Shown here piece after piece: positions 30,032 to 38,852 of a stretch of 64,000 nucleotides of DNA. This stretch comes from Actinobacillus equuli. GTDB taxonomy: Bacteria > Pseudomonadota > Gammaproteobacteria > Enterobacterales > Pasteurellaceae. The notes under the pieces were generated by a model. It was not told the DNA's origin and did not search any database. It was given only the letters and a program-made list of their open reading frames with translations. Where the stretch lies: the NCBI RefSeq assembly GCF_900636745.1, contig NZ_LR134310.1:1604501-1668500 (forward strand), written 5' to 3'. Position numbers and translations under genes: made by a program. How positions within the stretch are numbered: the first letter of the stretch is position 1; each line of letters begins with the position of its first letter.

Positions 30032-30844
30032 ATGAAGTCATTAAATTCAACGCTTTTACAATCAGTCAAACAAATTGCGCAGGAAGCCGGAGAACACCTG
30101 AAAGGTTTTTATCAGCGCTCGGTCGAAATCAAGATTAAAGCGGATCATACGCCGGTAACCGAAGCGGATCTGTTTATTAGCCAATTTATCACGGAAAAAT
30201 TACGTCAGCTCACACCGAATGTGCCGATTTTATCGGAAGAAAATTGCAATATTCCATTGGAAGAGCGCCAGTCGTGGCAAGAATATTGGATTATTGATCC
30301 GTTAGACGGTACACAACAATTTATTGATCGTACTGATCAATTTTCTGTGGTGATCGGCTTGGTTCAACATAATCATCCGGTATTAGGCGTGATCCATGCG
30401 CCAATTCTAGCAAAAACGTATTTTGCCATGGCAGGAAACGGTGCATTTTTGCAAAAAAATGGTGAAATTCGACCGCTTGTTGGACATCAAGGTTTGCTTA
30501 ATCACAACCGCTTAAAAATTGCGATGGGGGCATCGGCACAAAGTAAAGTGTTAAATTCGGTCAATCCATCTTATCAAACGGAAATTTTGCAGTATGGCTC
30601 AAGCAGCTTAAAAGCCGGTTTGATTGCCGAAGGAAAAGTAGATTGTTATGTACGGTTTGGCGATACCGGCGAATGGGATACCGCTGTAGCAGAAGTGTTA
30701 TTGGCAGAGGTCGGCGGTAAAATTTTTGATTTGAATTTTGAGCCGTTAACTTATAATCAACGTCCGACTTTTGTAAACCCCCATTTTGTGATGGTGGCGG
30801 ATAAACAGTTGAATTGGGAAAAAATCTTTCAATTTAATTCGTAA
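30032..30844 (+). CDS. cysQ: 3'(2'),5'-bisphosphate nucleotidase
   Basis: 270 residues. CysQ removes the 3' phosphate of PAP, a by-product of sulfate assimilation, and is a magnesium-dependent, lithium-sensitive phosphatase. Metal-site motifs are PVTEADLFIS, ILSEEN, WIIDPLDGTQQFI and GEWDTAVAEVLLAEVGG. The Gln-Gln after DGT replaces the Lys-Glu seen in many relatives. Likely in an operon with nudE. zwf follows after 72 bases. One uptake signal lies at 30472-30480. Confidence 0.94.
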   Translation: MKSLNSTLLQSVKQIAQEAGEHLKGFYQRSVEIKIKADHTPVTEADLFISQFITEKLRQLTPNVPILSEENCNIPLEERQSWQEYWIIDPLDGTQQFIDRTDQFSVVIGLVQHNHPVLGVIHAPILAKTYFAMAGNGAFLQKNGEIRPLVGHQGLLNHNRLKIAMGASAQSKVLNSVNPSYQTEILQYGSSSLKAGLIAEGKVDCYVRFGDTGEWDTAVAEVLLAEVGGKIFDLNFEPLTYNQRPTFVNPHFVMVADKQLNWEKIFQFNS

Positions 30845-30916
30845 TAGCTATTTGCAACATCAGTAAAAATGTTACATATTAGTTAAATGACTCACGAATT
30901 CGGGAATAATATAAAA

Positions 30917-32404
30917 ATGAATATCGAAAATAGTTGTATTGTTATTTTTGGCGCATCAGGTGATTTAACCTTTCGTAAATTAATCCCTGCGCTCTATAAC
31001 TTATTTAAAATTGGTCGACTCGGGGAGCATTTCTCGGTATTAGGTGTGGCTCGTTCCGAGCTTACGGACGATTCTTTCCGCAGTAAAATGCGTGATGCCT
31101 TAATCAAATTTGAAAAGGCGGAAGGACAATCATTAGAAGATTTCTGTACTCACCTTTATTATCAAGCAGTTAACACTTCTGATGCGGTAGATTATGCGAA
31201 GTTATTACCTCGTTTAGATGAGCTACACGATAAATATGGTAGCTGTGGTAACACGCTTTATTACCTTTCTACACCGCCAAGTTTATACGGCGTTATTCCG
31301 GAATGTTTAGCTGCTCATGGCTTGACCACTGAAGAATTCGGCTGGAAGCGTATCATCGTGGAAAAACCGTTCGGCTATGACATTAAAACTGCTAAAGAAT
31401 TAGATGAAAAAATCCATCATTACTTTGAAGAGCATCAGATCTACCGTATCGATCACTATCTAGGTAAGGAAACGGTGCAAAATTTACTTGTACTTCGTTT
31501 TTCAAACGGTTTATTTGAGCCTTTATGGAACCGTAATTTTATTGATTACGTAGAAATTACCGGGGCGGAAGCAATTGGCGTGGAAGATCGTGGCGGTTAT
31601 TACGACGGTTCGGGCGCAATGCGTGATATGTTCCAAAACCATTTGTTACAAGTATTAGCGATGGTTGCAATGGAGCCACCGGCAATTATTAATGCCGATT
31701 CAATGCGTGATGAAGTGGCGAAAGTGTTGCATTGTTTACATCCGTTAACCGCTGAAGATGTGAAAAATAATGTGGTGCTAGGTCAGTATGTGAAAGGCGA
31801 AGTGGATGACCAAATGGTTGCCGGCTATTTAGAAGAGAAAGGCGTACCGGCGGATTCAAATACTGAAACTTATATGGCGCTTAAATGTGAGATTGATAAC
31901 TGGCGTTGGGCGGGCGTTCCTTTTTATGTGCGAACAGGCAAACGTTTGCCAGTGCGTGTCACGGAAGTGGTGATTCATTTTAAAACGACACCACACCCGG
32001 TATTCAGCCAAAATGCACCGGAGAATAAACTGATTATTCGCGTACAGCCGGATGAAGGTATCTCAATGCGCTTCGGCTTGAAAAAACCGGGAGCAGGTTT
32101 TGATGCGAAAGAAGTTTCAATGGACTTCCGTTATTCGGATTTAAGTTCGGCATCAAGCTTATTAACCGCTTATGAACGTTTATTATTAGATGCGTTAAAA
32201 GGCGATGCAACTTTATTCGCTCGTACTGATGCGGTACACGCTTGTTGGAAATTTGTGCAGCCGATTTTAGATTATAAAGCGGAGAGAGGCAGAATTTATG
32301 AGTACGAAGCGGGTACTTGGGGGCCGACCGAAGCGGATAAACTTATCGCGAAACATGGTAAAGTATGGCGTAAACCATCAGGTATGATGAAGAAAAAAGT
32401 ATAA
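30917..32404 (+). CDS. zwf: glucose-6-phosphate 1-dehydrogenase
   Basis: 495 residues. First step of the oxidative pentose-phosphate route, making NADPH and 6-phosphogluconolactone. The nucleotide-binding start is [18 protein letters not shown] and the active-site motif is [15 protein letters not shown]. The ATG at 30917 was chosen for family length; an upstream ATG at 30887 would add ten residues and neither has a strong ribosome site. It heads the pathway genes pgl and gnd on the same strand. Confidence 0.96.
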   Translation: MNIENSCIVIFGASGDLTFRKLIPALYNLFKIGRLGEHFSVLGVARSELTDDSFRSKMRDALIKFEKAEGQSLEDFCTHLYYQAVNTSDAVDYAKLLPRLDELHDKYGSCGNTLYYLSTPPSLYGVIPECLAAHGLTTEEFGWKRIIVEKPFGYDIKTAKELDEKIHHYFEEHQIYRIDHYLGKETVQNLLVLRFSNGLFEPLWNRNFIDYVEITGAEAIGVEDRGGYYDGSGAMRDMFQNHLLQVLAMVAMEPPAIINADSMRDEVAKVLHCLHPLTAEDVKNNVVLGQYVKGEVDDQMVAGYLEEKGVPADSNTETYMALKCEIDNWRWAGVPFYVRTGKRLPVRVTEVVIHFKTTPHPVFSQNAPENKLIIRVQPDEGISMRFGLKKPGAGFDAKEVSMDFRYSDLSSASSLLTAYERLLLDALKGDATLFARTDAVHACWKFVQPILDYKAERGRIYEYEAGTWGPTEADKLIAKHGKVWRKPSGMMKKKV

Positions 32405-32413
32405 AAAATGATA

Positions 32414-32558
32414 CTCTCGTCCGTTTGTGAGCGAGAGATAGATAAAATTGCGTAAGGCAATTTTTATCAGGGAGAGGGGAAAAATAGTAACATAGCCCTC
32501 TCCCTCCGAAAATCCTACGGATTTTCTCCTCCCTCTCCCGTAAACGGGCGAGGGGAAA
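32414..32558. repeat. mosaic of palindromes between zwf and pgl
   Basis: Five successive inverted repeats fill the 170-base gap. CTCTCG / CGAGAG (32414-32437). GATAAAATTGC / GCAATTTTTATC with one bulge (32440-32468). GGGAGAGGG / CCCTCTCCC (32470-32514). GAAAATCC / GGATTTTC (32518-32536). CCCTCTCCCG / CGGGCGAGGG with one mismatch (about 32541-32564). The CCCTCTCCC word occurs twice. It resembles a composite interspersed element rather than a simple terminator. Confidence 0.7.
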
Positions 32559-32574
32559 AAACAATGGAGATAAA

Positions 32575-33273
32575 ATGAATTACATCACCTTCCCATCCGC
32601 TCAGCAAGCGGTGGAAAAAATTGCACAAGAATTTGTGTTATACAGCCAATTAAACCGCCCGGTACATATTTCATTATCCGGCGGTTCAACCCCGAAATTA
32701 TTGTTTAAAACATTAGCGCAAGCGCCATTTAATACGGCAATCCAATGGCAAAATCTACATTTTTGGTGGGGTGATGATCGCATGGTGTTACCAACGGATC
32801 CTGAAAGTAATTATGGTGAAGTGCAAAAGTTACTCTTCGATCATATTCAAATTCCTCAACAAAATATTCACCGTATTCGTGGCGAAGAACCGGTAGAACA
32901 AGAACTTGCAAGATTTTCACAAGAATTGACCGCTTGTGTGCCTGATTTAGCTTTTGATTGGATCATTCTTGGGATGGGGAATGACGGTCATACTGCTTCG
33001 CTTTTCCCTCATCAAACCGATTTTAATGACCCGAATGTGGCGGTTATTGCTAAACATCCTGAAAGCGGTCAAATTCGTATTTCAAAAACCGCTAAATTGC
33101 TTGAGCAAGCGAAACGTATTACTTACTTAGTCACAGGTGCGGCAAAAGCGGAAATATTAAAGGAAATCCGTGAAACAGAGGCGGAAAAATTACCGTATCC
33201 GGCGGCTCGTATTAAAGCGAAAAACGGTGTGACTGAGTGGTATTTAGACCAAGAGGCGGCAAAATTATTATAG
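32575..33273 (+). CDS. pgl: 6-phosphogluconolactonase
   Basis: 232 residues of the DevB/NagB-like family. Hydrolyses the lactone made by Zwf to 6-phosphogluconate. Motifs are ISLSGGSTPKLLF (about 36-48), WWGDDRMV and the catalytic LGMGNDGHTASLFP with the family histidine. ATGGAGATAAA precedes the ATG. It is separated from zwf by a palindrome-rich element, which may set their relative expression. One uptake signal at 32929-32937. Confidence 0.95.
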   Translation: MNYITFPSAQQAVEKIAQEFVLYSQLNRPVHISLSGGSTPKLLFKTLAQAPFNTAIQWQNLHFWWGDDRMVLPTDPESNYGEVQKLLFDHIQIPQQNIHRIRGEEPVEQELARFSQELTACVPDLAFDWIILGMGNDGHTASLFPHQTDFNDPNVAVIAKHPESGQIRISKTAKLLEQAKRITYLVTGAAKAEILKEIRETEAEKLPYPAARIKAKNGVTEWYLDQEAAKLL

Positions 33274-33307
33274 CTTATAGATTATGAATGAAATTCATAA
33301 TAAAGCT
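33272..33307 (+). terminator. hairpin after pgl
   Basis: ATTATGAAT, loop GAA, ATTCATAAT (33281-33301) is a perfect 9-bp stem. Outer AGCTT / AAGCT arms extend it. The downstream run TAATATTTTTC is only partly T-rich. Confidence 0.5.
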
Positions 33308-33405
33308 TAATATTTTTCAATGCTGGTATTGCAGATTTGCATTGTTCTTTGTGATTGTTTCATTTAGGATTCCAATTAAATGAAAATCTTTAATAAGGAA
33401 TTCCT

Positions 33406-34731
33406 ATGACGATTCAAACACAACAACATACAAATAATTTAAGGCACGCGATTGATAACAGCCCAATGGGCGTATATCAATGGGCAATCGTAATCATGGC
33501 TGCAGTGATGAACTTTTTAGACGGCTTTGATGTATTAGCGATTGCTTTTACTGCAACTAATATTTCTAAAGAGTTCGGTTTATCTAAAACCGAATTTGGT
33601 GTGTTAATCAGCGCCGGTTTAGCCGGTATGACGATTGGTTCGCTTTTCCTTGCGCCACTTGCCGATAAATTCGGTCGCCGTCCGTTATTGTTACTTTCAG
33701 TGGCATTATCGGCGATTGGTTTGTTGATTTCAGGTTTAGCGAGCACGCCATTTGTACTTGGTTTTTCACGTGTGATCACCGGTTTAGGGGTTGGTGGTAT
33801 TTTAGTCGGCACCAATGTGATTACTAGCGAATATTCTTCAAAGAAATGGCGTAGTTTTGCCATTAGCGTTTATGCGGCAGGTTTCGGTATTGGTGCGATG
33901 ATCGGCGGTATGATGGCAAAAGAATTACAAGCAGCTTATAGCTGGCATGCGGTTTATTTTGCCGGCGCTGCAATGACTGCGGTAGTGTGGGTGGTGTTAT
34001 TTATTTGGTTACCGGAGTCAATCGACTTTTTAACCACCAAGCAACCGGCAAATGCGAAAGCGCGTTTAAATCAAATTGCAGCAAAAATCGGCTTTGGGTT
34101 TAATGGTGAATGGGATTTACCGGCAAAAGTAGAAGCGGTAAAAACCAAACTACCGATTTCACAACTGTTTAACGATAAATATCGCCGCTCGACATTACTA
34201 TTATGGCTTTCATTCTTTGCCATTATGTTCAGTTTCTACTTTATTAGCTCGTGGACCCCTGCATTGCTCAAAGAAGCGGGAATGACGGTAGAAGATAGTA
34301 TCAACGTGGGGATGGCAATTTCGATTGGCGGTGCCGGTGGTTCATTAATCTACGGTTTAATTGCCAGCCGTTGGCAGGCAAGAATGGTATTAATGCTATT
34401 TACCGTGTTATCAGCAATTGCGATAGTGGTGTTTATTCTTTCGTCTTCAGCGCTCGGTGTGGCGATGGCAATGGGAGTTGTTGTCGGTGCGTTAGTGAAC
34501 GGTTGTATCAGTGGTTTGTACACCATCAATCCGGCAACTTATGATGCGGATATCCGTAATACCGGGGTGGGCTGGGCGATTGGTGCAGGGCGTGCTGGTT
34601 CGATTCTTGCTCCGACAATAGCGGGAATATTGCTCGACGGCGGCTTGGCGAAACAAGATTTATATATTGCCGTGGCTGGTGTGATGTTGCTATCAACTGT
34701 GGCGTTAGCATTCAAGAAGTCACACGTATAA
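33406..34731 (+). CDS. MFS transporter, aromatic acid:H+ symporter-like
   Basis: 441 residues with about 12 membrane segments. The first helix carries MNFLDGFDVLAIAF, the DGFD motif typical of the aromatic acid:H+ symporter group (PcaK-like). The A-type motif between helices 2 and 3 is LADKFGRRPLLLL. A central loop of about 55 residues lies at 205-260. The substrate is not predictable: aromatic acids are one option, but no aromatic-degradation gene is nearby. The ATG follows TAAGGAATTCCT. Confidence 0.82.
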   Translation: MTIQTQQHTNNLRHAIDNSPMGVYQWAIVIMAAVMNFLDGFDVLAIAFTATNISKEFGLSKTEFGVLISAGLAGMTIGSLFLAPLADKFGRRPLLLLSVALSAIGLLISGLASTPFVLGFSRVITGLGVGGILVGTNVITSEYSSKKWRSFAISVYAAGFGIGAMIGGMMAKELQAAYSWHAVYFAGAAMTAVVWVVLFIWLPESIDFLTTKQPANAKARLNQIAAKIGFGFNGEWDLPAKVEAVKTKLPISQLFNDKYRRSTLLLWLSFFAIMFSFYFISSWTPALLKEAGMTVEDSINVGMAISIGGAGGSLIYGLIASRWQARMVLMLFTVLSAIAIVVFILSSSALGVAMAMGVVVGALVNGCISGLYTINPATYDADIRNTGVGWAIGAGRAGSILAPTIAGILLDGGLAKQDLYIAVAGVMLLSTVALAFKKSHV

Positions 34732-34742
34732 ACTCATTATTT

Positions 34743-34764
34743 AAGGTGGGAATACTCCCACCTT
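34743..34764 (+). terminator. hairpin after the MFS gene
   Basis: AAGGTGGGA, loop ATAC, TCCCACCTT, 12 bases after the stop. The tail TAGGCATTTC is weakly T-rich. Confidence 0.55.
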
Positions 34765-34780
34765 TAGGCATTTCTAAGTT

Positions 34781-34820
34781 GGTCGAATTTGCAAACTTTT
34801 CTGCAAATTCGACCGCTTGC
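34781..34820 (+). repeat. inverted uptake-like pair before ygeA
   Basis: GGTCGAATTTGCA (34781-34793) and TGCAAATTCGACC (34802-34814) form a 13-bp perfect stem followed by GCTTGC. It ends 13 bases before the ygeA start codon. Confidence 0.65.
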
Positions 34821-34833
34821 GTAAGGAGAAAGT

Positions 34834-35523
34834 ATGAAAACACTTGGCATCTTAGGTGGAATGAGTCCGGAAAGTACGGTTTCTTATTATTTGAATATCA
34901 ACCGAGCGGTCAATCAGGCACTAGGCGGTAATGCCAGTGCTAAGATCTTGATGTCGAGTGTCGATTTTGCCGAAATCGTTAATTGCCAAAAAAGTGGTGA
35001 TTGGCAAAAGGCAGGTGAAATTCTTGCGCAACAAGCTAAATTACTTGAACAAGCAGGGGCGGAAGGTATTTTACTTGCCACTAACACAATGCACAAAGTG
35101 GCCTCTCCGATTGTTGAAGCGATTTCAGTGCCGTTTTTACATATTTTGGATGCGGTTGCAGACAGTATAAAAGCGAAAGGTTTAACCACTGTTGCCTTGC
35201 TAGGCACAGCTTTTACGATGAGTGATAATTTTTATGTGGACGGGTTACGTCAACGAGGGATCACGCCGTTAGTCCCTGATGAACAAACTCAGCAAGAAAT
35301 TCACCGCATTATTTTTGAAGAACTCTGCTTAGGGCAGTTTTTACCACAGTCGAAAGCGTTTTATCTTAAAACAATTGAAAAGCTAACCGCTCTCGGTGCT
35401 CAAGGCGTTATTTTAGGTTGTACGGAAATCGGTTTATTAATCAATCAATCGGATTCAGCCCTACCGTTTTTTGATACAGCGGAATTGCATAGTGAAATGG
35501 CTGTGGGGTTTGTTTTGGGTTAA
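34834..35523 (+). CDS. ygeA: amino-acid racemase of the YgeA / aspartate racemase family
   Basis: 229 residues. PLP-independent racemase fold with two half-sites. The C-terminal acid/base cysteine is present (VILGCTEIGLL). The N-terminal site reads LATNTMHKV, with threonine in place of cysteine, as in E. coli YgeA. Other matches to YgeA are LGILGGMSPEST and FEELCLGQF. E. coli YgeA is reported to racemise several amino acids, including homoserine. Product here could be D-amino acids for envelope use; this is inference. Confidence 0.85.
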   Translation: MKTLGILGGMSPESTVSYYLNINRAVNQALGGNASAKILMSSVDFAEIVNCQKSGDWQKAGEILAQQAKLLEQAGAEGILLATNTMHKVASPIVEAISVPFLHILDAVADSIKAKGLTTVALLGTAFTMSDNFYVDGLRQRGITPLVPDEQTQQEIHRIIFEELCLGQFLPQSKAFYLKTIEKLTALGAQGVILGCTEIGLLINQSDSALPFFDTAELHSEMAVGFVLG

Positions 35524-35539
35524 TTTAATTAGGATATGT

Positions 35540-36619
35540 ATGGATACAAATTTGCCCTCAAAGTTTCAAGAGCGAAATAATTTTTTAGATATAGCAAAAG
35601 GAATTGGAATATTTCTAATGATCTTTGGGCACAACATATTAAATGGAAATGGTGAATATGTTTATCATAGTAAGGATACATGGTCAGCTCCACTCTTAGT
35701 TTTTATATATTCATTTCATATGCCACTTTTTATGCTGATTAGTGGATACCTATTTTATTTTTCTTTAAATAGGAATGTAGATTGGAAAAATATTCTTTGT
35801 AAGCGATTTAAACATATATTATTCCCTATAATAATATTTAATTTTTATGTTTATATTGCGATGAATAGCCAAGTTTATCAAAGCGATCTTTATGTTGTGT
35901 TTAATTTGGAACGATTGTTATTTCGAATCTTTGATGGATTTTGGTTTTTGTGGGCAATTTTATGTTCATCTGTTTTAGTGATCTTTGTTAAGCATTTTGC
36001 AAAAGATAGTAAATTATTATATTTCTTAATTCTTATTGCCTTGTTCTTTATACCTAATAAAGTGTTTGGGTTGCAAACTTATCGAATTTCATTTGTTTAT
36101 GGTTTCTTTGTTCTAGCCTATTTATTCGCTGAAAGAATAAAAGTAAATACGCAGAAAATAAATGAAAATTACGGAAAAATTTGGCTGATTAGTACTATTA
36201 TATTCTTTATTTGTTTGCCGTTTTTTAGTTATGAGAATTATATTTATTTCTCAGGGTATAATATTTTAAATCCATTGTTGAATGTAACTTTAAGTGAACA
36301 ATTATGGTTGAATATATATCGTTTTATTATTGGGTTAAGCGGTAGTGTTTTTATTCTTTTTCTTATAAATAAGATTTATCAAAGCACTAAAGATATTTTT
36401 ATTTGGAAGTTTTTTAGCTATTTGGGTACTTATTCATTAGGATTTTATTGTATTCAGGAATTATTGATCTCTTTTGGAGTAAAAGTAATTTCAAAAGGTT
36501 ATTTTGAAATTAATTATATTATTAATTTTTTTCAATCTTTATGTGTGATTTTTCTTTGTAAAATTTTTATAGAATTATTAAAGAAAAACGATTTTTTAAA
36601 GAAGCTCCATTTAGGATGA
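35540..36619 (+). CDS. acyltransferase 3 family membrane protein
   Basis: 359 residues with about ten membrane segments. The N-terminal NNFLDIAKGIGIFLMIFGHN holds the conserved histidine of acyltransferase-3 proteins, and SFHMPLFMLISGYLFY is the second typical block. Such proteins O-acetylate polysaccharides or lipopolysaccharide. ATG 35540 follows TTAGGA by five bases. The gene is visibly more AT-rich than its neighbours and contains no exact uptake signal, which points to acquisition. It ends just before a hairpin train at 36633-36815. Acceptor unknown; the exopolysaccharide locus 7 kb away is a candidate. Confidence 0.85.
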   Translation: MDTNLPSKFQERNNFLDIAKGIGIFLMIFGHNILNGNGEYVYHSKDTWSAPLLVFIYSFHMPLFMLISGYLFYFSLNRNVDWKNILCKRFKHILFPIIIFNFYVYIAMNSQVYQSDLYVVFNLERLLFRIFDGFWFLWAILCSSVLVIFVKHFAKDSKLLYFLILIALFFIPNKVFGLQTYRISFVYGFFVLAYLFAERIKVNTQKINENYGKIWLISTIIFFICLPFFSYENYIYFSGYNILNPLLNVTLSEQLWLNIYRFIIGLSGSVFILFLINKIYQSTKDIFIWKFFSYLGTYSLGFYCIQELLISFGVKVISKGYFEINYIINFFQSLCVIFLCKIFIELLKKNDFLKKLHLG

Positions 36620-36632
36620 TATTATCTTGATA

Positions 36633-36815
36633 AAGCACCTCCTGATGCGTGCTTGAACTCTCAGTTTAGCGGCATCTATCGGGCGTATGTCAAGAGCGGT
36701 AACCTAGCACTTACGTACTAGGTTATATATAAGTGTTGCCACCCTGTGGCAAAGGACAGATTACTTGGTTGCAGAGCAACCATACAATTTATTAGCCCCA
36801 TACGTTAGTGTGGGG
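36633..36815 (+). ncRNA. train of five hairpins; possible structured RNA or IS200/IS605-type 3' remnant
   Basis: AAGCAC / GTGCTT (36633-36654); AACCTAG / CTAGGTT (36701-36724), which competes with CACTTA / TAAGTG (36708-36735); TTGCCAC-CCT-GTGGCAA (36736-36752); GGTTGC-AGA-GCAACC (36767-36781); CCCCATAC-GTTA-GTGTGGGG (36796-36815). This density of perfect stems is unusual. It follows TTGAT (36628-36632), a known target of some IS200/IS605 elements. No transposase or tnpB reading frame is present. A leader RNA for gnd is the alternative. Confidence 0.5.
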
Positions 36816-36820
36816 AAATA

Positions 36821-36863
36821 AGCGGTCAATTTTGCAAAAAATCTTGCAAATTTAACCGCTTGT
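36821..36863 (+). repeat. inverted uptake-signal pair in the gnd leader
   Basis: AAGCGGTCAATTTTGCAA faces TTGCAAATTTAACCGCTT. The right arm is the exact signal 36855-36863. It ends 28 bases before the gnd ATG and has no T run. Confidence 0.65.
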
Positions 36864-36891
36864 AACGAATCAAAACCAACAGGAGAAAACA

Positions 36892-38346
36892 ATGTCAGTA
36901 AAAGGCGATATTGGCGTTATCGGTTTAGCGGTAATGGGTCAAAATTTAATTTTAAATATGAACGACAATGGCTTTAAAGTGGTGGCGTATAACCGCACTA
37001 CTTCAAAAGTGGATGAGTTCTTAGCAGGTGCGGCGAAAGGCACAAATATTATCGGTGCTTATTCGTTAGAAGATTTAGCGGCGAAATTAGAAAAACCGCG
37101 TAAAGTGATGTTAATGGTGCGTGCCGGTGAAGTGGTGGATCAATTTATTGAAGCGCTTCTTCCACATTTAGAAGAAGGCGACATCATTATTGATGGTGGT
37201 AACTCAAATTACCCTGATTCAAACCGTCGTGTTAAAGATTTAGCTGCGAAAGGTATTCGTTTTATCGGTACCGGTGTTTCAGGCGGTGAAGAAGGTGCGC
37301 GTCACGGGCCTTCAATTATGCCGGGCGGTAACATTGAAGCGTGGGAACACGTTAAACCGATTTTACAAGCGATTTCAGCGAAAACCGATAAAGGCGAGCC
37401 TTGCTGTGATTGGGTTGGTAAAGAAGGTGCTGGTCATTTTGTGAAAATGGTTCACAACGGTATCGAATATGGCGATATGCAGTTAATTTGTGAAGCTTAC
37501 CAATTCTTAAAAGACGGTTTAGGTTTAAGCTACGATGAAATGCAAGCGATTTTCCAAGAGTGGAAGAAAACCGAATTAGACAGCTACTTAATCGACATCA
37601 CTACAGATATCTTAGGCTACAAAGACGAAGACGGTACGCCATTAGTTGAGAAAATCTTAGATACCGCAGGTCAAAAAGGTACAGGTAAATGGACAGGTAT
37701 CAATGCGTTAGATTTTGGTATTCCATTAACCTTAATCACTGAATCGGTATTCGCTCGTTGCGTATCTTCATTTAAAGATCAACGTGTGGCAGCTTCGAAA
37801 TTATTCAACAAAACTATCACGCCGGTTGAAGGCGACAAAAAAGTGTGGATTGAAGCGGTTCGCAAAGCGTTACTTGCCTCAAAAATCATTTCTTACGCAC
37901 AGGGCTTTATGTTAATTCGTGAAGCGTCAGAAAACTTCGGTTGGGACATCAACTACGGTGCGACCGCACTGTTATGGCGTGAAGGTTGTATCATTCGTAG
38001 CCGTTTCTTAGGTAACATCCGTGATGCGTATGAAGCGAATCCGGACTTAGTATTCTTAGGTTCAGACGATTACTTCAAAGGTATTTTAGAAAATGCAATG
38101 GCAGATTGGCGTAAAGTGGTGGCGAAGTCTATCGAAGTAGGTATCCCAATGCCATGTATGGCGTCAGCGATCACGTTCTTAGACGGTTATACTTCAGAGC
38201 GTGTACCGGCAAACTTGCTCCAAGCACAGCGTGACTACTTCGGTGCGCACACTTATGAGCGTACTGATAAACCACGCGGCGAGTTCTTCCACACTAACTG
38301 GACAGGTCGTGGCGGTAACACCGCTTCAACCACTTATGATGTGTAA
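36892..38346 (+). CDS. gnd: 6-phosphogluconate dehydrogenase, decarboxylating
   Basis: 484 residues. Oxidises and decarboxylates 6-phosphogluconate to ribulose-5-phosphate with NADPH formation. NADP motif IGVIGLAVMGQNLILNM (about 6-22), substrate motif GTGVSGGEEGARHGPSIMPGG and the C-terminal HTNWTGRGGNT are all present. Ribosome site AGGAGA lies upstream. It completes the zwf-pgl-gnd pathway but is separated from pgl by the MFS, ygeA and acyltransferase genes. Confidence 0.97.
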   Translation: MSVKGDIGVIGLAVMGQNLILNMNDNGFKVVAYNRTTSKVDEFLAGAAKGTNIIGAYSLEDLAAKLEKPRKVMLMVRAGEVVDQFIEALLPHLEEGDIIIDGGNSNYPDSNRRVKDLAAKGIRFIGTGVSGGEEGARHGPSIMPGGNIEAWEHVKPILQAISAKTDKGEPCCDWVGKEGAGHFVKMVHNGIEYGDMQLICEAYQFLKDGLGLSYDEMQAIFQEWKKTELDSYLIDITTDILGYKDEDGTPLVEKILDTAGQKGTGKWTGINALDFGIPLTLITESVFARCVSSFKDQRVAASKLFNKTITPVEGDKKVWIEAVRKALLASKIISYAQGFMLIREASENFGWDINYGATALLWREGCIIRSRFLGNIRDAYEANPDLVFLGSDDYFKGILENAMADWRKVVAKSIEVGIPMPCMASAITFLDGYTSERVPANLLQAQRDYFGAHTYERTDKPRGEFFHTNWTGRGGNTASTTYDV

Positions 38347-38383
38347 GATATCTCTGAACTAATTGCTTAGAAAAGCTTCTAAA

Positions 38384-38417
38384 AAGCGAGTAATAAATGT
38401 ATTACTCGCTTTTTTTT
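38384..38417 (+). terminator. terminator after gnd
   Basis: GCGAGTAAT and ATTACTCGC with loop AAATGT, followed by eight T. Confidence 0.92.
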
Positions 38418-38439
38418 CAACTCAAATTAGGATTTCACT

Positions 38440-38793
38440 ATGAAAAAATTATTCGGTATTTCTACTTTGGCGGTATTGTTAGCGGTATTATTAGTCGTAT
38501 TGTTAACAGCATGTTCAGCACCAAATGGACCTGCTCAAGCACCTCAAGTTACAGAAACAAATTCGCTTTATAAAGTAGAAGAAGCATTAAAAGCTTGCCA
38601 AGAATCTGTCGGTGAAAGTAAAGATCAAATTGAATTTGATGCTTGTATGAGAGAAAAAGGATTTGAAAGACCGGCAATGCAGCAGGAACAGTTTGTACAA
38701 GAAGAGCAAACTACGGTAAGAGAAAACGTTGCAACGGCAAAATCAGGTACTAAAAAAGCAGCCAAAAAAGTGAAAAGTTCTAAAACTAAATAG
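38440..38793 (+). CDS. small lysine-tailed lipoprotein
   Basis: 117 residues of unknown function. The signal peptide is long and leucine/valine-rich with lipobox LLTAC (Cys25). The mature part has two cysteines (KACQE and DACMRE), a glutamine-rich middle, and a C-terminal basic tail (SGTKKAAKKVKSSKTK). The signal sequence is encoded by three imperfect 12-base units (38470-38505). The tail could bind peptidoglycan or nucleic acid, but this is speculative. Flanked by its own terminators, so likely monocistronic. Confidence 0.75.
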   Translation: MKKLFGISTLAVLLAVLLVVLLTACSAPNGPAQAPQVTETNSLYKVEEALKACQESVGESKDQIEFDACMREKGFERPAMQQEQFVQEEQTTVRENVATAKSGTKKAAKKVKSSKTK

Positions 38794-38796
38794 CGA

Positions 38797-38827
38797 AAAA
38801 GCCTCTCAAATGAGAGGCTTCTTTTTG
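38797..38827. terminator. terminator between the lipoprotein and cysZ
   Basis: GCCTCTCA, loop AA, TGAGAGGC, then TTCTTTTT on the plus strand and TTTTTCG on the minus strand. Serves both convergent genes. Confidence 0.88.
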
Positions 38828-38852
38828 CAAAAAACAGGAGAAATTAGACCGC

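Noticed and set aside
34746-34931. 61-codon frame overlapping the ygeA start
   Set aside because: Covers terminator and uptake-signal hairpins and is out of frame with ygeA; no ribosome site.
36633-36720. Short frame across the hairpin train (28 codons, from GAT AAA GCA)
   Set aside because: No start codon or ribosome site, and the perfect stems argue for RNA or DNA structure instead.
22339-36863. Repeated AAGCGGT...ACCGCTT pairs as a CRISPR array
   Set aside because: Copies are dispersed singly or in inverted pairs kilobases apart; there are no regular spacers or cas genes. They are uptake signals.
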